From Hyphomicrobiales bacterium (GTDB taxonomy: Bacteria > Pseudomonadota > Alphaproteobacteria > Rhizobiales > Aestuariivirgaceae), in assembly GCA_013002595.1 (NCBI GenBank), contig JABDJG010000208.1, positions 1-6,430 of the forward strand: a DNA stretch of 6,430 nucleotides, written 5' to 3'. This document shows, in pieces, positions 1-5,683 of this stretch (position 1 is its first letter; every line of letters begins with the position of its first letter). Both the position numbers and the translations under genes were made by a program. The notes beneath the pieces are model-generated. The model ran no database searches. It was not told where the DNA came from and saw nothing but the letters and a program-made list of their open reading frames with translations.

Positions 1-839
1 AACAGCACCCGCACGGCACCGGTTTCGGCATCGCCACCAATAACCGCATCAACCCAGTCAGCAGCATCGGCGGCATCGATCCGTGGCGGCGATGGCCGCG
101 CAATCTCGATGGCACCTTCGACGCGCGCGATCCTGTCAGGCTGATCGGGCCAGACATAGGCCACCAGGCGCTCGCGGTGCGCTGCATCAGCAACGCTGAG
201 TGGCGCCCTGTCACAACCACGGCGGCTGACGATTTCTGGTTGAGGCCCAACCGGCAAGGCACCAGACCATTGCGGTAACAGGATGACAGGTGAGCCCGGT
301 TGGCCAAAGACCATGTCGCTCATACGATACAAGAACTTGTCGGGAAACAAATTGAGCCCGGCGCTCGCGCCAACTTCAAACAGGCTGAGCGGCAGCCCGG
401 TCTCGTGCGCAACACGCATCAATCCAGGATAAAGAATCGCTGAGCGCGCAACCTCATTCGTTTGCGGCGGGAACTCAAGCCATTCAACTATCTCGGCATC
501 GGCCTCGCCAATGGCGTCAAGCGCTGCACGTGTCAAAATCTGCGTCTGAGGTAATGGGTTGGGCGGATACAATTGCGCAAGTCCCGGCAACCGCCCCCGA
601 CGAGCCAGACCGTGCAGGCCACCGGCAAGCCGCAAAGCCACGGCATCACCGAGTGCATCGGGCGGCCCCGGCCAGTTCAGCACTTTTTGCCCGGTCGCAG
701 TGTTTCGATCAAGCTGCTGGCCCAATCCCTCTACCAATCGAGAGGTAAACATCGAGCCAAGCTTCGCACACCATTCAGCCTGTTGCGCAAAGGAGTGTCG
801 GACAAGCGTTTCCCGGGCCTGCTGTGCTGTTGTGTTCAA
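1..839 (-). CDS. DUF2332-family protein, N-terminal part (cut by left edge)
   Basis: The minus-strand reading frame is open from 839 to the left edge: 279 codons with no stop, and the C-terminus lies outside the window. The protein begins MNTTAQQARETLVRHSFAQQ. Family-like features are QTNEVARSA at residues 126-134, the glycine-rich EVGASAGLNL at 155-164 and YVWPDQPDR at 228-236. These match my memory of DUF2332 (COG4427-type) proteins. The family has no established function; the glycine-rich motif recalls the nucleotide-binding loop of a Rossmann-like methyltransferase fold, but that is only a resemblance. The start is TTG: an in-frame TAA lies about 11 codons upstream, no ATG or GTG lies between, and AAAGGGG (844-850) sits 4 nt before the TTG. 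The next in-frame ATG is codon 30, which would remove the family-like HSFAQQAEWCAKLGS segment. It is transcribed divergently from the crotonase gene. Confidence 0.85.
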   Translation of the reverse strand, partial: MNTTAQQARETLVRHSFAQQAEWCAKLGSMFTSRLVEGLGQQLDRNTATGQKVLNWPGPPDALGDAVALRLAGGLHGLARRGRLPGLAQLYPPNPLPQTQILTRAALDAIGEADAEIVEWLEFPPQTNEVARSAILYPGLMRVAHETGLPLSLFEVGASAGLNLFPDKFLYRMSDMVFGQPGSPVILLPQWSGALPVGPQPEIVSRRGCDRAPLSVADAAHRERLVAYVWPDQPDRIARVEGAIEIARPSPPRIDAADAADWVDAVIGGDAETGAVRVL

Positions 840-925
840 GTGGCCCCTTTCTGCATCGACGCCGACCCGTTATACACGCGATTGATACAGATTACCGCCA
901 TCGCGCACTTCACGGAACCTGATCC
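840..925. promoter_or_regulatory. Divergent intergenic region, presumed promoters for both flanking genes
   Basis: This 86-bp spacer separates two divergent genes, so both promoters are expected here. The only suggestive element is TTATAC at 870-875, readable as a -10-like hexamer on the plus strand, with a poor TTTCTG (848-853) 16 bp upstream. Its complement supplies TATAAC for the minus direction, without a convincing -35. The minus-strand gene has a clear Shine-Dalgarno (AAAGGGG, 844-850). The plus-strand gene has only a weak GGA (914-916) 9 nt before its ATG. No clear operator dyad was seen. Confidence 0.3.
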
Positions 926-1675
926 ATGACCGACACCATCCTCAATCAAGACCTCGGCAACGGCATTGCCGTCATGACCCTCAATCGGGGGCCGGTGAAT
1001 GCGATAAGTGCTGGCTTTCTGGCCGACGTCGAAGCCCATCTCAAACGCCTGGAGAATGATCCCGCGGTGCGCGGGGTGATCGTCGCCAGTGCCTTCAAGG
1101 TGTTCTCGGCCGGTCTCGACCTGAAAGAGGCGCAAGTCTTTTCGCTCGAAGACCAGGTCACTATCGTTGACAATTTCACCACCGCCTTTGCCGCGATGTA
1201 CAGGTTTCCCAAGCCGGTCGTTGCAGCGGTCTCAGGCGCTGCCATCGCCGGCGGGCTGTTCTTTGTCCTCAGCGCCGATTACGCTGTCACCCACCCAGAC
1301 GCCAGGTTCGGCCTCGCCGAAGTGCGCGTCGGCGCCAGCTTCCCGGTCGGCCCGCTCGAGATCGCCCGCGCCACCTTGCCGGCCCCTGCCCTTAACCGTC
1401 TCATGCTGACCGGCCGCCCGGTGACCGCGCACAAGGCAATGGACATCGGTTTCATCGACGAGGTGGTGGCTGCAGGCGACATCTTGCAGCGCGCCGAAGC
1501 CGCCGCGCTGGACCTCATCCAGACACCGCCCAAGACCTACGCCACGATAAAGTTACAGGCCCGGGCCCCGGCCCTTGCCATCATCGATGAAGCCATCGCC
1601 AACAAGTCGGACCCGCTCCGCCAGGGCTGGTTCACCGACGAAACCAAGGCCGCAATGAAGGCGATGATCGGGTGA
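926..1675 (+). CDS. Enoyl-CoA hydratase/isomerase (crotonase) family protein, isomerase-like active site
   Basis: This is a complete 249-residue protein, the usual length for a single-domain crotonase. The family binds acyl-CoA and stabilises a thioester enolate in an oxyanion hole. Visible features are the N-terminal strand VMTLNRGPVNAIS (16-28), the CoA/oxyanion loop FSAGLDLKEA (60-69), the second oxyanion glycines in AAIAGGLFF (105-113), and GLAEVRVG (129-136) carrying the catalytic-type Glu132. Aligned by eye to rat crotonase, the first catalytic Glu (Glu144 there, in GGCELA) falls on Phe112, while the second (Glu164) is Glu132. A single Glu with a hydrophobic residue at the other site is what mitochondrial delta3,delta2-enoyl-CoA isomerase (ECI1) shows. 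Isomerase or another single-Glu reaction is therefore more likely than hydration. The gene stands alone on the plus strand, and no other fatty-acid gene is in view. The true substrate is unknown. Confidence 0.9.
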   Translation: MTDTILNQDLGNGIAVMTLNRGPVNAISAGFLADVEAHLKRLENDPAVRGVIVASAFKVFSAGLDLKEAQVFSLEDQVTIVDNFTTAFAAMYRFPKPVVAAVSGAAIAGGLFFVLSADYAVTHPDARFGLAEVRVGASFPVGPLEIARATLPAPALNRLMLTGRPVTAHKAMDIGFIDEVVAAGDILQRAEAAALDLIQTPPKTYATIKLQARAPALAIIDEAIANKSDPLRQGWFTDETKAAMKAMIG

Positions 1676-1708
1676 TCTCAAATGCCCTCCAATCCTCATA
1701 GTCTGCCT

Positions 1709-1850
1709 TCCTTGGGCTCGACCCAAGGACCCATTCTGCTGCAGGTGCCGTGGATATTTTAAGGCTGATGAACCACCACTTGCGGCAGCTCAATTTGCCA
1801 AACAGCGACTCGGTTTGCACAGCATCGTGGGCCCTTGCGTCAAGCCCAAG
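1709..1850. repeat. Structured intergenic element bounded by inverted palindromic copies (REPIN/MITE-like)
   Basis: The 210-bp spacer 1676-1885 between convergent genes holds no gene. Plus-strand 1711-1741 and the reverse complement of 1820-1850 align without gaps at 25 of 31 positions; both begin CTTGGGCT and share CAAGG, CCCA and TGCTG blocks. The left copy is itself a perfect 8-bp hairpin (1709-1716 with 1722-1729, 5-nt loop). The right copy folds as TGGGC-TTG / CAA-GCCCA (1828-1848) with a 2-nt bulge. Between them are an 11-bp stem with one G-T pair and a CC bulge (1741-1753 with 1773-1783, 19-nt loop) and a 7-bp stem with one bulged base (1796-1803 with 1813-1819). Two inverted palindromes about 80 bp apart are the layout of REP doublets/REPINs. 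The sequence resembles dispersed extragenic palindromes of Hyphomicrobiales genomes, from memory. The hairpins could also work as a bidirectional terminator, but no T-tract follows them. Confidence 0.55.
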
Positions 1851-1885
1851 AGAAGCAATTGTTTAATAGGCGGCGTCTTGATCGG

Positions 1886-2815
1886 TCAGACCGCCAGCGC
1901 CTCAACCAAATTGCGTATCACATCAAAGCTCGTGCGTTTGTTGGACTCATGCGTCACGCCGGCAATGTGCGGGGTCAGAATGATATTCTCTATGCCATCG
2001 AACTTGCCGGCCTCGCCCGCCTCGAAAGGCTCGGTCTCAAACACATCGAGCGCCGCACCGGCAATGTGACCGCTGCGCATCGCCTTGGCCAGAGCCGCCT
2101 CGTCGACGACACCGCCGCGCGCCGCATTGATCACAATGGCGCCCTGTTTCATGCCGGCTAGGGCGGCCGCATTGATGATGTAGCGTGTCTCATCGGTGAG
2201 CGGCACATGCAGGCTGACGATATCGCAGGACCGCAGCACGCCGTCCAGATCGGCGCGCTCGACAGCCTGCCAGGCAGGGTCATCACCCGGCACATAAGGA
2301 TCACAGGCCATCACCGACATTCCCAGTGCCGCGGCACGCTGGACCGAGGCCCGGCCGGTATTGCCGTAGCCGATGACGCCAAACCGCTTGCCAAAGACCT
2401 CTGACCCGATCATGCGGCCGCGCGGCCAACTGCCGTCCAGCACCGCCGCATTGCCCTGATATGCCCCTGCCCGCAACAGCATCATCGCCGCCGTCACGGC
2501 ATATTCACCGACCGAGATCGCATTCGAACCCGGCGCGTTGACCACCGTGATGTTCCTGGCCGCACAGGCATCCAGATCGACATTGTTGAGCCCAACGCCG
2601 ATCCGCCCGACCACCTCAAGATGCGGGCCTGCATCAAGCAGCTCCCCGGTTACCTCGACATAGCTGCGCACCACCAGCGCCCGCGCCTTTGCCAGTTCAC
2701 CACGCAGCTCGTCGGGCCGCTCAAGCAGAGTGGGGTCGTAGAGCAATGTCACATGGCCGGGTATCTGCTGAAGCGCTGCCGCATTAAGGAATTCGCAGAT
2801 AACGATGTCAGCCAT
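1886..2815 (-). CDS. slcC: D-isomer-specific 2-hydroxyacid dehydrogenase, probable (S)-sulfolactate dehydrogenase
   Basis: This is a complete 309-residue NAD-dependent dehydrogenase of the phosphoglycerate-dehydrogenase-like family. The substrate-binding half is at both ends, with the inserted Rossmann domain at about residues 95-280. Visible residues are the dinucleotide motif GYGNTG (149-154), Asp172 at the end of the second strand (favouring NAD over NADP), and the catalytic triad Arg233 (NAARGG), Glu262 (DVFETEP) and His283 (TPHIAG), with the usual Arg-to-Glu spacing of 29. Alone it could be a general 2-hydroxyacid dehydrogenase. Its place as the last gene after comD-comE points to oxidation of (S)-sulfolactate to sulfopyruvate, as described for SlcC of Chromohalobacter salexigens. 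The TPHIAGVTHESN segment also fits my memory of SlcC-type proteins. Its ATG overlaps the comE stop by 8 bp, implying translational coupling; an AAGGAG lies about 13 nt upstream inside comE. Confidence 0.8.
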   Translation of the reverse strand: MADIVICEFLNAAALQQIPGHVTLLYDPTLLERPDELRGELAKARALVVRSYVEVTGELLDAGPHLEVVGRIGVGLNNVDLDACAARNITVVNAPGSNAISVGEYAVTAAMMLLRAGAYQGNAAVLDGSWPRGRMIGSEVFGKRFGVIGYGNTGRASVQRAAALGMSVMACDPYVPGDDPAWQAVERADLDGVLRSCDIVSLHVPLTDETRYIINAAALAGMKQGAIVINAARGGVVDEAALAKAMRSGHIAGAALDVFETEPFEAGEAGKFDGIENIILTPHIAGVTHESNKRTSFDVIRNLVEALAV

Positions 2816-3371
2816 TGCGCGCCTGGATCTCCTTCATGAACCGGTCGCGGATCACCACCGGATCCATCTGGATCACCGGCACCTTGATGTTGCCCGACTG
2901 GCATTTGCACACGATGATCGTCATCTTGTCGCTGTCCAACGCCGCCTGCACCGTTTCTGCGGCGTCTTCGGCCTGGCACTCAATGACGGTCTCGCACCCG
3001 CATGCCGTCGCAACAGCGGCAAGCGAGGTCTTCATGCCGGCATAGGTCGGCTGATCGCCGGTCGAGCCGTAGCTGCCGTTATCGATGATCAGCAGGATGA
3101 AATTGTCGGCAACATTGTTGGCAATCGTCGGCAGGGTGCCGAAATTTGTCAGCACCGAGCCGTCGCCATCAATGGCAATGACCTTTTCCGATTGCGCCAA
3201 AGCCACGCCAAGGCCGATCGAGGAGGCAAGCCCCATCGTGCCAAGCATGTAAAAGTTGTTCGGCTGATCATCGAGCATATGCATTTCCTGGCTCGGCAAC
3301 CCGATGTTGCAGACAACCAGGTGGTCCGAGATGACCGGGATCAGGCTTTTGAGAACATCTGAGCGGATCAT
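2808..3371 (-). CDS. comE: Sulfopyruvate decarboxylase, beta subunit (thiamine-diphosphate-binding)
   Basis: This 187-residue protein is the C-terminal (pyrophosphate-binding) half of a thiamine-diphosphate decarboxylase, close to the roughly 188 residues of archaeal ComE. The diphosphate/Mg motif starts at GDGS (69-72) and ends at Asn98 in IIDNGSYGST. The preceding GTMGLASSIGLGVAL (44-58) is the typical family segment. With ComD it should form the active site at the subunit interface and decarboxylate 3-sulfopyruvate to sulfoacetaldehyde. The frame is open further upstream (to 3551), but that stretch overlaps comD and reads as low-complexity sequence unlike the family. The ATG at 3371 lies 2 bp after the comD stop and has GGAAGGGG (3380-3387) 8 nt upstream, so it is the start chosen. 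The family also contains phosphonopyruvate decarboxylase, usually a single fused chain. The split subunits and the slcC-like neighbour favour sulfopyruvate. Confidence 0.87.
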   Translation of the reverse strand: MIRSDVLKSLIPVISDHLVVCNIGLPSQEMHMLDDQPNNFYMLGTMGLASSIGLGVALAQSEKVIAIDGDGSVLTNFGTLPTIANNVADNFILLIIDNGSYGSTGDQPTYAGMKTSLAAVATACGCETVIECQAEDAAETVQAALDSDKMTIIVCKCQSGNIKVPVIQMDPVVIRDRFMKEIQARNG

Positions 3372-3373
3372 GA

Positions 3374-3871
3374 TCAGTACCCCTTCCAGAAACTGGCATC
3401 GGTCAGGATTGCCACCGGTTTGTTGGACATGAAGGCATGCGCCAGAATGCCGTCGAGCTCGTTCACATCGTCTTCGTGATGGAAATGGTAGGTCGGGATG
3501 TTGAGCTGCGCCAGCAGCGCCTTGGTGTGCACCGCCATCTCGACCTGGCACGCCACCGGCTCACCCACCTCGCCGCGATAGCTGATCAGCATCGGCAGCG
3601 GCATCCGGTAGAACTGCGTCAGCGTCACCAGCGTGTTGATCGTCACCCCGATCGCGGTGTTCTGCATGATGATCGCCGGCCGCTTGCCGCCCATGAAGGC
3701 GCCGGCACACAATCCCATGCCCTCGTCCTCCTTGTTGGACGGAATATGATAGATATCCGGGCATTTCTCGATCTCGTCAATCACACCGGCCAGTTGCTTG
3801 CACGGCACCGTCGTTACGAACTCAACCTTGTTGTTCACAAGATCGGCTACAATCTTCTTATCCACCGACAC
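3374..3871 (-). CDS. comD: Sulfopyruvate decarboxylase, alpha subunit
   Basis: This 165-residue protein is the N-terminal (pyrimidine-binding) half of the thiamine-diphosphate decarboxylase, matching the roughly 169 residues of archaeal ComD. Family features are the N-terminal segment FVTTVPCKQL (18-27), the acidic NKEDEGMGLCAGA (46-58), which holds the Glu that activates the thiazolium-bearing cofactor (Glu48 by my alignment, Glu50 possible), and IIMQNTAIGVTINTL (67-81). In archaea ComDE serves coenzyme M synthesis; in bacteria it serves organosulfonate catabolism. The latter fits here, with a sulfolactate-dehydrogenase-like gene behind it and a transporter in front. The start is GTG at 3871 (GTG TCG GTG GAT), supported by AAAGGA (3879-3884) 7 nt upstream. 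A second GTG two codons later cannot be excluded. It leads a tight three-gene set: 2-bp gap to comE, then an 8-bp overlap into slcC. Confidence 0.87.
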   Translation of the reverse strand: MSVDKKIVADLVNNKVEFVTTVPCKQLAGVIDEIEKCPDIYHIPSNKEDEGMGLCAGAFMGGKRPAIIMQNTAIGVTINTLVTLTQFYRMPLPMLISYRGEVGEPVACQVEMAVHTKALLAQLNIPTYHFHHEDDVNELDGILAHAFMSNKPVAILTDASFWKGY

Positions 3872-4008
3872 AGCCGGTTCCTTTCACGCAAAGTCAAAAA
3901 CGATATCTAAACCCGCCGACAAGGTGCAGCAATACAAAGGTCTCCAGCTACACAATCTTCGACCGGGCAATTCGAATACGCCGAACATTTATGACCGCCT
4001 GATACCGG
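3872..4008 (-). promoter_or_regulatory. Leader between transporter genes and comD; possible internal promoter
   Basis: This 137-bp gap is the only sizeable break in the minus-strand block, where the other junctions are overlaps or gaps of 1-2 bp. It ends with the comD Shine-Dalgarno at 3879-3884. Reading the minus strand, TTGCTG followed after about 16 bp by TTAGAT makes a weak sigma-70-like pair in its comD-proximal half. No strong terminator follows livF: the best hairpin is a 5-bp stem (3958-3962 with 3972-3976) without a T-tract. The transporter and enzyme genes may therefore be co-transcribed with a secondary promoter, or separately controlled. Confidence 0.3.
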
Positions 4009-4938
4009 TTATCCGCCAAGGAACAGCCGGCCGACATCCGGGTCTGCAAGCAACTCCTTGCCCGGCCCGGCCTTGGCCAGTTCCCCAGACACCAGCACAT
4101 AGCCAAGATCGGCGAATTCCAGTCCCTTCTTGGCGTTCTGCTCGACCATGATGATGGTCTTGCCTTCGCCATGCTGCAGGTCATCGAGGATCTCAAAAAC
4201 CATATCGATGAACCGCGGCTCAAGCCCGATCGACGGCTCGTCGACCAGCAGTACTTCAGGGTTCATCACCAGGGCCCGCGAAATCTCCAAAAGCCGCCGT
4301 TCACCGCCGGACAGGACCTTTGCCGGCTGCCGGCGCCGCGCCGCCAGACGATCGTACTTGGCGAACACCTTTTCAGCCTGTTCCTTGGCCTCATCGGGCC
4401 GGTCTTTCAGGTAGCCACCCATCCACAGGTTCTCTTCCACCGTCATGTCGGGGAATACCGAATTGTCCTGCAGAATATAGGCAATGCCGGCCGTCTTCAG
4501 CTTGTCGTTGGGTCTAAGCGCCGTCACGTCCTTGCCGCCGACATTGATCTTGCCGCCAAAGATGTTGGTGAACCCGAAGATCGAATGCAGCACCGTCGAC
4601 TTGCCAGCGCCATTCGGCCCGATCAGGCACAATGACTGACCCCTGCCGACATGCAGATCGAAGTCGTGCAGGATCTCCATGCGGCCATAGCCGGCTTTCA
4701 GCCCTTCGATAGAGACATAAGGTTCGCCGCCGACCATTGCCGCCAGCGCCTCGGACTTGGGGGCGCCATCGGAAATCTTGGCCGCCTCGCGCGCCACCGC
4801 ATCGACCGACATGACAACATCGACACTGCCCGCGCCATAACCGGAGACTTGCTTGGCCGCCTTCTTGGCAGCGCGTTTCTTGGCGGGTTTTCTGGCTGAA
4901 GTTTTTTTGGCTGGCGCCTTTTTCGTTGTCTTTGCCAT
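4009..4938 (-). CDS. livF: Branched-chain-type ABC transporter ATP-binding protein LivF with Lys/Ala-rich N-terminal extension
   Basis: This 309-residue cytoplasmic ATPase would power a LivHMGFK-type importer. The ABC domain starts near residue 73 (EPYVSIEGLKAGYG). It carries Walker A GPNGAGKS (107-114), the Q-loop Gln157, signature LSGGERR (209-215) and Walker B VLLVDEP (229-235). Gln267 replaces the usual switch His (VEQN), which is normal in LivF. The C-terminal LFLGG is also typical. LivF is normally about 235-240 residues. Here about 70 extra residues precede the domain, and the first 30 contain 11 Lys, 2 Arg and 9 Ala in KKAPAKK-like repeats resembling a histone H1 tail. The chosen ATG at 4938 is 1 bp after the livG stop. 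The frame is open further upstream, but that overlaps livG. A canonical-length start at Met68 (4737) is possible but has only a weak ribosome site. The substrate is inferred from the neighbouring comDE-slcC genes to be a sulfonate. Confidence 0.88.
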   Translation of the reverse strand: MAKTTKKAPAKKTSARKPAKKRAAKKAAKQVSGYGAGSVDVVMSVDAVAREAAKISDGAPKSEALAAMVGGEPYVSIEGLKAGYGRMEILHDFDLHVGRGQSLCLIGPNGAGKSTVLHSIFGFTNIFGGKINVGGKDVTALRPNDKLKTAGIAYILQDNSVFPDMTVEENLWMGGYLKDRPDEAKEQAEKVFAKYDRLAARRRQPAKVLSGGERRLLEISRALVMNPEVLLVDEPSIGLEPRFIDMVFEILDDLQHGEGKTIIMVEQNAKKGLEFADLGYVLVSGELAKAGPGKELLADPDVGRLFLGG

Positions 4939-4939
4939 G

Positions 4940-5683
4940 TCAGTGCGCCCCCAGGTAGGCATCAATCACGCGGGTGTCGCTCTGAATCTCGTCCGGCGAT
5001 CCTTGCGCCAGCATTTCGCCATGTGCCAGGCAATAGATATCGTCGGCCAGGTTCATGATCACCCGCATATTGTGTTCAATGACAAACAGCGTGATGCCGA
5101 ACTGCTCATTGGCCTTCTTGAGCCGGTCGATCAGCCCGTTAATCAGCGTTGGATTGATACCGGCAGTTGGCTCATCGAGCATCAGAACCGACGGGTCGTT
5201 CATCAGCGCCATGGCAAACTCGAGCAGCTTTTGCTGGCCGAACGACAGATCGCCGCCAAGCAGATTGCGCTTTTCATAGAGCCCGACGAACTCCAGCAGC
5301 GACAGCGCTTTTTGGTTATCCGCGCTGGAATGCGGAGCGAACATGTCCATGAACGCCGCCTTGCGGTGCGGGATCGAGATCAGCATGTTCTGGACGCAGT
5401 TCATCTTGCCGTAGATCCGGGTCTGCTGGAAAGTCCTGAGCAAACCCAGCCGGGCAATGTCCTGCACCTGTAATTTGGAGATTTCCTCGCCCTCAAAGGT
5501 AATCGAGCCTTCATCGATCGGATGAAAACCGACAATGGAGTTGAACAGTGTCGTTTTGCCAGACCCGTTCGGCCCGATAAGGCCGGTGATCCCGCCCTTT
5601 TTCACCTTCAGCGATATGTCGTGGTTGGCGATCACGCCGCCAAAGCGTTTCGACACCCCGGAGACTTCAATGATATTGCTCAT
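4940..5683 (-). CDS. livG: Branched-chain-type ABC transporter ATP-binding protein LivG
   Basis: This is a complete 247-residue ATPase, the usual LivG length, and pairs with LivF as the nucleotide-binding heterodimer on the cytoplasmic face of the permease. It has Walker A GPNGSGKT (37-44), Q-loop Gln86 in TFQQTR, signature LSFGQQK (146-152), Walker B LMLDEP (167-172) and the switch His204 in IEHN. The LSFGQQK signature and the DEPTAGINP stretch (170-178) are characteristic of LivG-type ATPases. The ATG at 5683 overlaps the livM stop by 4 bp (ATGA), and a strong GGAGG (5691-5695) lies 7 nt upstream. No extension like that of LivF is present. Family assignment is firm; the transported compound cannot be read from this subunit. 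Confidence 0.93.
   Translation of the reverse strand: MSNIIEVSGVSKRFGGVIANHDISLKVKKGGITGLIGPNGSGKTTLFNSIVGFHPIDEGSITFEGEEISKLQVQDIARLGLLRTFQQTRIYGKMNCVQNMLISIPHRKAAFMDMFAPHSSADNQKALSLLEFVGLYEKRNLLGGDLSFGQQKLLEFAMALMNDPSVLMLDEPTAGINPTLINGLIDRLKKANEQFGITLFVIEHNMRVIMNLADDIYCLAHGEMLAQGSPDEIQSDTRVIDAYLGAH

Noticed and set aside
530..929. Three overlapping plus-strand frames of 72-118 codons
   Set aside because: They lie mainly antisense to the DUF2332 gene, overlap each other, and have no domain-like sequence.
1632..1820. 62-codon minus-strand frame across the intergenic repeat
   Set aside because: It runs through the palindromic element and the end of the crotonase gene. Such peptides commonly arise from translating repeats.
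2805..3362. 185-codon open frame on the plus strand
   Set aside because: It lies almost exactly antisense to comE, whose cofactor motif is intact. The product is His/Arg-rich with no recognisable domain, as expected of a shadow frame in GC-rich DNA.
3372..3551. Upstream extension of comE to a start at 3551
   Set aside because: It would overlap comD by about 180 bp and encode low-complexity sequence unlike the family. The ATG at 3371 has a good ribosome site and fits the known ComE length.
2808..3871. Phosphonopyruvate decarboxylase as the function of the two-subunit enzyme
   Set aside because: That enzyme is normally one fused chain next to phosphoenolpyruvate mutase. Here the subunits are split, no mutase is present, and a sulfolactate-dehydrogenase-like gene follows. 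It is not fully excluded.
3958..3976. Hairpin after livF as a terminator
   Set aside because: The stem is only 5 bp with a 9-nt loop and no T-tract follows on the minus strand.
4853..5473. 206-codon open frame on the plus strand
   Set aside because: It is antisense to livG and the start of livF, both of which have all ABC motifs. Its hydrophobic start (FLAARFLAGFLAE) is the mirror image of the Lys/Ala tail of LivF, not a credible signal peptide.
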